From Nepenthes gracilis (taxonomy: Eukaryota; Streptophyta; Magnoliopsida; Caryophyllales; Nepenthaceae), in contig BSYO01000011.1 of assembly GCA_033239525.1 (NCBI GenBank), positions 6,353,973 through 6,417,972 of the forward strand: a stretch of DNA of 64,000 nucleotides, written 5' to 3'. Under the pieces are notes generated by a model, which searched no databases, had not been told where the DNA came from, and saw only the letters and a program-made list of their open reading frames with translations. Each line of letters begins with the position of its first letter. The stretch's first letter is position 1. Position numbers and translations under genes: made by a program. Of this stretch, positions 57,879 through 64,000 are shown in pieces.

Positions 57879-59804
57879 TTACTGGTCCTCTGAACACATG
57901 GCACTGGCGTTCCGAGGATCGAACACGGCTGTAGGAAACCGTGGGTGCAACAGTCTCAACACTTGGCGGCACAAGTTAATACCGTCCGAGTACTTGCCCT
58001 CCAGTGCCGGTGCTATGTCCACGGCCCTAACTGAAGTCCTCAACACTTCCTCTATTTGGAGGTTCCTATCTTGGAGAAGTCTATACAGGAGCTGCTGAAT
58101 CTTCAATGTGTCACCGAGGGAGGCAATTCTCCCCTTAGCCTCAGCGAGATCAGCTTCCAAGCGTTGGTTAACTTCTCCGGTGGCCTTTAGGGACTCCAAC
58201 TCAGAACAAATATGGGCTACACCACTAATGAGCCACCCCAAGTTCTTGGCCAGATCTTGAAACTGCGAAGAAACCAAACTATCAAGGTAGGAGCGATAGA
58301 AAATAAAAAGCTAAAAGGCTAAGGAAGGACAGAAAGATACCCAAGAGATGAGAGAGACATTGACTGAGCTCTCCACTCTAGGGGTCTCAGACTCTTATGG
58401 CATCGGTGGCAGGAAGCACAAGAACCTTAGCCCTGGTCTCGAACGTGTGGACATTTTCGTCAAAATCGAAGACTGGGGGCTCAGCAGCTCCAAAAAGCTC
58501 TGCAGCCCCAGTCTCTCCTTCTTTAGCACTTGGAACCCTAGCAATGTCCTCCATCAGGAGCTCCCCTCGGGCCTCAGGAAAGATCATCATCGAGCAATAA
58601 ATTTTGATTTCAAGGCAAGGGAGCTCAGTAGTCTCCACAGCAGATTCTGCAGCGGGCAGCTTAGTGATACGACTCTCCTGGGCCTTAGCAGCGTCAGTAG
58701 TCGTCACCACTGCTTTATTGATTCGAGTCACCTCAACCTCCCTCATAGCTTACTTCACAATAGTTTCCTCGGATGGACTGTCCATCCAGTCATGGACCTG
58801 ACCAAACAATAAGGGATGTTAGGGATTGGCTCATCGGAGAAAGGCTAAGCGACAGCTAGGTCCGCGAGCTAGCACACATGCTTAGAAGGCTGCCCGTATG
58901 ACTCAGCAGAGCTGAAAATTTGACACCTGCAGTGTCTCAAACTAAGGATGCCGGTGGAGGTCTCGACTGCCTGAAAAGAGTCACTATTACAGTGTCATCA
59001 TCATCGGATGAGGTGTACTCGACGATGGTCACCAGACTTTTTAGAATCTCAATCCGGCGACTCTTCCTTGGATGCTCTGTTGGCTCCTCGATCCTCGGAG
59101 GTCTCTCCTTCAATTTCTTCTTTTTATTCTTCAGGGGAACAGCGGCAGTAGTGACGCAAGAGTCCCCGGCCTGAGGTCCCAACTTGGCTCTTTCTAAGTT
59201 CTCGGGTCTCAACTAGATATTATTCTTATTTTCGTTAACACTGTCAATGTTAGCCATCATCAAATCTTTGACCTCCTGGCAATCTCCCTCTCCTCTTTGG
59301 AGGCATCTGAGCAGTGCTTTTGGGCCATGTTTTCCCCAGCAGTGGAGAGAGGCCAGTTCTTTTGGACCCCCAAGAAGGAAAACTTATCTTTTCACCTCTT
59401 GGTGGAATCAGGGTTTTCGCCACTCATAACTGCAAACTCAGGACGTGGAGTCATGATGATCCAGTCCAAGTTATGGGTGCAATGGAACATTACCTTTACC
59501 CTTGCAACCTCGAGCACTTTATTATGACAACGAGCAAAAACACAAAGTGAAACGAGATACCTGATGGCATTGGGCTATAATCTCGCTAATGGAACGTTGA
59601 GCTCCGTCCTGATGTGATACAGCTCTAGTGGCACAGGAAAGCAAAGCTCACCCTTGAGGTGGACTTTGTAAATAGTAATGAACCCATCTGGTGGGTTGCA
59701 AACTCTATCGTGGGGCTCAGAACCATCATCGCCACCGAATCGGGAATACCATTAAGACTGGTCAGGGACAAGGAAGATTCGATGTCTTTGACTCCAAGAG
59801 CCAT
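57879..59804 (-). pseudogene. Antisense reading frame in the 3' region of element 3
   Basis: Opens at ATG 59804 with MALGVKDIESSLSLTS. The block D-S-T-K-x-stop-K-D-K-F-x-F (59373-59410) matches element 1. Further down, - strand frames give a serine and aspartate-rich region with a basic KNKKKKLKERPPR patch (58937-59212), an acidic segment (58387-58746) and a heptad-like coiled coil (58180-58070, LEADLAEAKGRIASLGDTL), ending about 57879. Several stops. Function unknown. Its conservation with element 1 shows it was once a real gene of this family. Confidence 0.6.
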
Positions 59805-60498
59805 GGAAACTTAGAGAAGGAGTGCAGAAGAAATGAGGAGAAGGAGTTTGAGAGAACGGCAGCCAAAGAGTTCGAGAGAAAAGCCTTAGGGTTGCGTGGT
59901 GAAAAAGGAAGACATGAATCATATTTGAAAACAGCTGAAAAGGCTCAAAGGTATGCCCCATCATTACCCTTGTCACGCGTCGATCACCCGTACGCTGCTA
60001 GAGATAGTGGGCTTTGCATTCCCAAGAAGATGTCAATCTCATTAAATACGCGTTTAATGCGTTTTAATGGCAGAAATGGTAGCGCAGGCAAAGTTCTCAG
60101 ACTCTGAAGGAATTCTCGGACACAAAAGTGCTTTAGTGTACTCGAACGTGCCTACGTTAAAGCCTATGTTATCTGAGGACATCTTTGGATCTCAGGAAAA
60201 TATGTAAAGACGACGATCCTTTATGAATACCTAGCTGTGCCTTAAAAAGGTCCTCAAACGTTCTGATCAGGCCATATAAGTGGAAATTCCTTGAGCTTTT
60301 AAGTAAATTGCAAGCCCGACCTAGTTCACGGACGTTTTAATCGCGTGTTCCCAGGCTTTTGGTTTCAACCATGTCCACGGACATTTGTAAGAAACAAAGG
60401 ACGCGGACAGACTTCTGGTAGAGAACACCTTCAATCGATGCTTGGAACATGTACGCGGACAGAAAGCATGCCAAAGGTTGAAAGCTTCGAACCTCTGG

Positions 60499-60511
60499 TA
60501 TGGGGGGCTAG
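60499..60511 (+). other. Polypurine tract of element 3
   Basis: TATGGGGGGCTAG lies directly before the 3' LTR. Confidence 0.6.
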
Positions 60512-61288
60512 TAATGGGTAGTGGATCCACCCAAGGCCCAAGCATGAGACCCGCTTGCTCAAAATGGGTCAACATTCCTAAATGGCCTAAGAAGCCCATG
60601 CGGCCCAAGAGGTTAACATGGCAGAGATGGCCCAAAAGGCTCAGAGGCCCATGGACATGCCACAAATATTGGTTAGCAATGGATGAGGATATCAGCTCAT
60701 GGGTCATGTCACTAGCAGCACGCGCGCTCTGCAACACGCCACCTGCACAGAGGATGGTAGCTTTCGGTGCATGCGTGACAGGACACTTCGTAGAGTCAAC
60801 TTGCGTACACTCAGCCTTTTTGACACAACAAAATGGATTTGCAGAATTGGTGGTAGGATTTTTTACACATACCAATGCCACGTGGCAGCTCCATGCAGGG
60901 GGTTTCGTCCACTATATAAGCAATCACTTTATATCTACCAAAGGATCCGAAATTTTTGGAAGAGAGAACTCTTAGCTCTTGCATTCACAAAAGCAAAAAG
61001 AGAAAATACAAGGAAGTCACATCGTGACTCAGTGAGGACTTGTCTAGTAAGAGTGACTATCTCGAGTTTCCTTATACTCGATCCCCAACCTCTTGTACTC
61101 AAACTCCCAGATAGTGAAAATAGTTTTCGAACTAAAATAACGTGGTTTTTTCTTCTCATTTTTAAGAAGGTTTTTCACAGAAAAAATCTCAAGTGTTACT
61201 TTCTCTCTCTCTCCTCTTCATACGTATACTATTTAATATTGCTGTCGGATCCTCATTCCTATTAGAGTAAGGATTTGAAGATGTAACA
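60512..61288 (+). repeat. 3' LTR of element 3
   Basis: 777 bp, TAATGGGTAG...GATGTAACA. The first bases resemble TGATGGGTCC of element 1 with G to A at position 2. TATA box CTATATAAG at about 60912. Paired with 50958-51515. Confidence 0.9.
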
Positions 61289-61880
61289 ACTTTATTATTA
61301 TTTTATAGATTAAACTTTTTTTTTACACAAAAAATTAGTTTTTATGTAGCATTGCGCCTTCTTGTTGGGTTCATTTATTTTATTTTACTTTTATTCATTT
61401 TATTGATTTAATTTTTTTATGTAATTTTCCTATTTTATTACTTTTTAAATATTTTTAATTTTTTTAGTACATATAGTGAATTATTTTTATTTGATTTTGT
61501 ACTTTAGTTCATGAATCTTTATAGAAAACAAATTATGCAGATCTATGAGGTGACTTAAAAATGATATTAATACATTTTTTATGAATCTATTGAATACTTC
61601 ATATGATCTAGATGCACTTTCTAGTTATGAAAAAAAAGCCATCCACAATGAATTATCATGTGGACCAGCCCAATAAAACTTCTCAAGAGTATTTCCATCC
61701 TACATATAGCCACACTATCTTATATTATGTTTTTGTCTAATAAACCACACATTCATTTCAAATAAAAGTTGATTTAATTTAATTTAACTTTTTTTTTACT
61801 TTTCACAAATTGAAAATGAAAATAATCACGACTTTTTATAATTAATCTCGTACAGTAGATATTATTCAACTCAAATTTTC
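61289..61880. other. AT-rich spacer
   Basis: No gene seen. T-rich and A-rich runs only. Confidence 0.5.
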
Positions 61881-62790
61881 AACATTTTTATTAAAAGATG
61901 GAGCAACAAGTTGGTTATATTTACTAAGACCACATCCAATGGGATCATGGGGTTTGACAACTCAAGCATTTTTCAAAATATTTTCCTCATCATAAAAATA
62001 AATACTTTGAAGAGGCAAATTTTCACATTTACTCAAAAGGATAGCAAAAGTCTATATTAAGTTTGGGAGAGATGTAAGTAGTTGCTTAGTTTGTGTCTCC
62101 ACCATGGTTATGTGAGTGGGTATATTATGAGTTATTTCTATAAATGATTTACATCTAAAAAGTACTAATTTATTAAGATGATATGTTTTTATGAAATGAT
62201 CCTAAAAAAGCTATTAAATATTTAAATAATTTAGTAGAAAAAGTTCACACATGGACAAGACCTAGCGCTATCAATAGTATTGATAGATTGAGACCCACCT
62301 CCACTTCTACAAGTAGAGGAATTTACCATCTTAGAGTGGAGAATAAATAAAAGGCCGACAAGAAAGCTTGACTAGGAATTAGAGGCCTTGAAAATAAAGG
62401 ACACCAATGTTGTGCATAAGTTTTTTTTTATTTTTATTTTTATAGTGATACTCCTGGGACTTGTGTTATTTGTCAAAGAGTAGATCAGCTAGCATAGGAT
62501 TGTCCTATGCTTGTTAAGATAAGAGGGGTGCATGAAAAACATTGTCATGTTCTCAATATATAAAAGAGATCGTTTACGGCTTACTCATACACATATCATC
62601 TTGATTAGAGGAACTATCAAAATTTCAGTTGGAAGTCTGATCTTCAACATCCTCCACATGCACCACCTTTTAAGAACTATCTTGCAACACAATACTAGGC
62701 ATCTCATGCACCATCTCAATCTAAAATTGCATAGAGAACACCATAGGATTTGTACCTATAATCTAAAAAATAATTTGAATGAAGCTGGAT
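61880..62790 (+). pseudogene. Decayed gag of another Ty3/gypsy element (Athila-like)
   Basis: Broken + strand frames give DGATSWLYLL, then RQIFTFTQKDSKSLY-x-VWERCK and LHHGY, the order of a plant gypsy gag domain. A C-x2-C-type segment CVICQRVDQL and DCPM follow at about 62465-62510, and RNYQNFSWK at about 62610, which recalls the NPGWRNHPNFSW motif of Athila-like gags. Frame changes and stops abound. Not part of element 3, which ends at 61288. Confidence 0.55.
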
Positions 62791-62799
62791 CAAATTATT

Positions 62800-64000
62800 A
62801 GACATTGTATTCGAATCGTATATATCATAATATCAAATAAGAGTTTAAAGAATATAAAATTTATATTTTTAGTATATTTTTTGATACTTAAATCACTAAT
62901 TTCTTCTTAAAAATAGAAAAGTAATAATACTATGAGGATGTAAAAGAGTGAAAGACTCTACCTTGTTAATTTGTGGATGCTCAAGTGATGAGAGGACTAA
63001 AACTCTATCTTATTATTTGGATTATTTTTCTATTTTTAGAGAAACTAAGCATAATTATAATTATGTTGTCAATAATGACAATTTCTTAAAAAAGAGTAAT
63101 TGACCATAATCTGAGTGTCTATTCTTATTAAGAGTTGAATAGTTTAAACATTTATTGTACTATGATTGGGTGGCTTTTTCGGAGATAATTAGTCTAATTG
63201 TTATTCCTACTTATAAGGTGTATTAACTGTTTGGTTGGCTTAACCACTGGAGTAAGTTAACTATTCGGTTCATTTAATTGTTCGGTTTGACTAATTGTTC
63301 ATATATTATCTAATCATTTTGATCTTTCAATCCACTTTTTCTATTTTCATTCAATCACTCATATATTCAATTATTTAGCCTTTTGATAGTTCGATCGTTC
63401 AAAAGTTTGACCATTTGGTCAAATTCCTTTTTGATTTGGGTTTGACTTATTATTTAGACTTGGACCTAATAACTCAGCTAATCTATATTTTTTTTAGAAT
63501 TTATTATTTATGAAATCTTTATATTAATCAAATATGTCAACCTTATTTTAGAAAATACCTAATATTAGCCCCAATATTTTAAGGTTAAATTTAGATTTTG
63601 AGTATGTTAGAGTAAAAATTCAAGTGATCCATTTAGAATACTATCTGAATGCCTCTTTTCAATGGAATAGTATTTAGTGTACATCTATTGTTGTATGGTC
63701 AAGTCAACCAGAACCTAATTTTTTCTAATACAGTAGAGATTCTTTAACTATTTAATAGCTTTTCTTAACCCCAAATGCTTCATTTCATGCTTATTTTTGG
63801 CTATAAAAGAAGTTACTCTCATTCTATCTTCATCCGAATTCTAAGTCTCAACATCTAATGCAATTACCTGTATGTTATAAGCTATATAGTGTTTTATGGA
63901 TTAAAAAAAAAAGAGTTCATCTAGATAACATTGCATTTTTTGAAAAGGTATCGATGAAATTTGTTATGTGTACCTTTTTTCGTGGGAAATTGTTTTAGTT
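62800..64000. other. AT-rich region with degenerate repeats and a TATA-like site
   Basis: No gene recognised. Short repeats of the CGGTT-TAATTG-TTCGGTTTGAC kind at 63220-63430 resemble those at 6410-6620. GGCTATAAAAGAAG at about 63800 has the look of an LTR promoter, so an LTR may start here and continue past the window. Confidence 0.4.

Larger units (their letters stand above)
50958..61288 (+). mobile_element. Tat-lineage Ty3/gypsy retrotransposon, element 3 (5' LTR truncated)
   Basis: Has a partial 5' LTR (50958-51515), a primer-binding site, gag, pol with RT, RNase H, second RNase H-like domain and integrase, a 3' repeat array, an antisense reading frame, a purine tract and a full 3' LTR (60512-61288). 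The first 217 bp or so of the 5' LTR are missing at the fusion with element 2, so no target duplication can be found. Stops and frameshifts occur in every domain. Confidence 0.9.

Overview
This window is nuclear DNA from a flowering plant, most likely a dicot, though I cannot name the species. The reasons are a multi-exon chromomethylase gene (a plant-only enzyme), a PLS-type pentatricopeptide repeat (PPR) gene, plant Ty3/gypsy retrotransposons of the Tat lineage, fragments of an endogenous plant pararetrovirus, AT-rich GT-AG introns and long AT-rich spacers.

Layout. 1-13.4 kb: the 3' 17 exons of a CMT3-type chromomethylase on the + strand. Its first exons lie left of the window, and its three longest introns are filled with transposable elements. 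14.1-16.6 kb: a two-exon PPR gene (+). 17.6-17.9 kb: a small multi-pass membrane protein gene (+). 18-23 kb: AT-rich spacer with a decayed gene fragment (possibly F-box-like) and a TAA microsatellite. 23.1-29.6 kb and 40.9-41.6 kb: broken, rearranged pieces of an endogenous pararetrovirus (Caulimoviridae). These pieces are split by an 11.3-kb, GC-richer Tat retrotransposon (element 1, 29617-40938) flanked by the 5-bp target-site duplication GATAT. 42.7-43.1 kb: a second member of the small membrane-protein family, on the - strand and facing the first. 44.6-51.0 kb: Tat element 2, which has no 3' LTR. 51.0-61.3 kb: Tat element 3, whose 5' LTR is truncated and fused directly to the integrase end of element 2. 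61.9-64 kb: a decayed gag of another gypsy element and AT-rich sequence.

Only four loci look like host genes that may be functional: the chromomethylase, the PPR gene and the two small membrane-protein genes. All retroelement and viral reading frames seen here carry stops or frameshifts. The chromomethylase acts in the pathway that silences elements of the kind that fill its own introns and the rest of the window.

The most interesting unexplained structures are in the Tat elements. Element 1 has two 11-unit tandem arrays whose units carry the exact complement of the element's own primer-binding-site core, inside a 1.28-kb tandem duplication. Elements 1 and 3 share an antisense reading frame between integrase and the 3' LTR. 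Element 1 sits precisely in the coat-protein zinc-knuckle region of the pararetrovirus. All family names are from recognition of motifs by eye; no database search was run.
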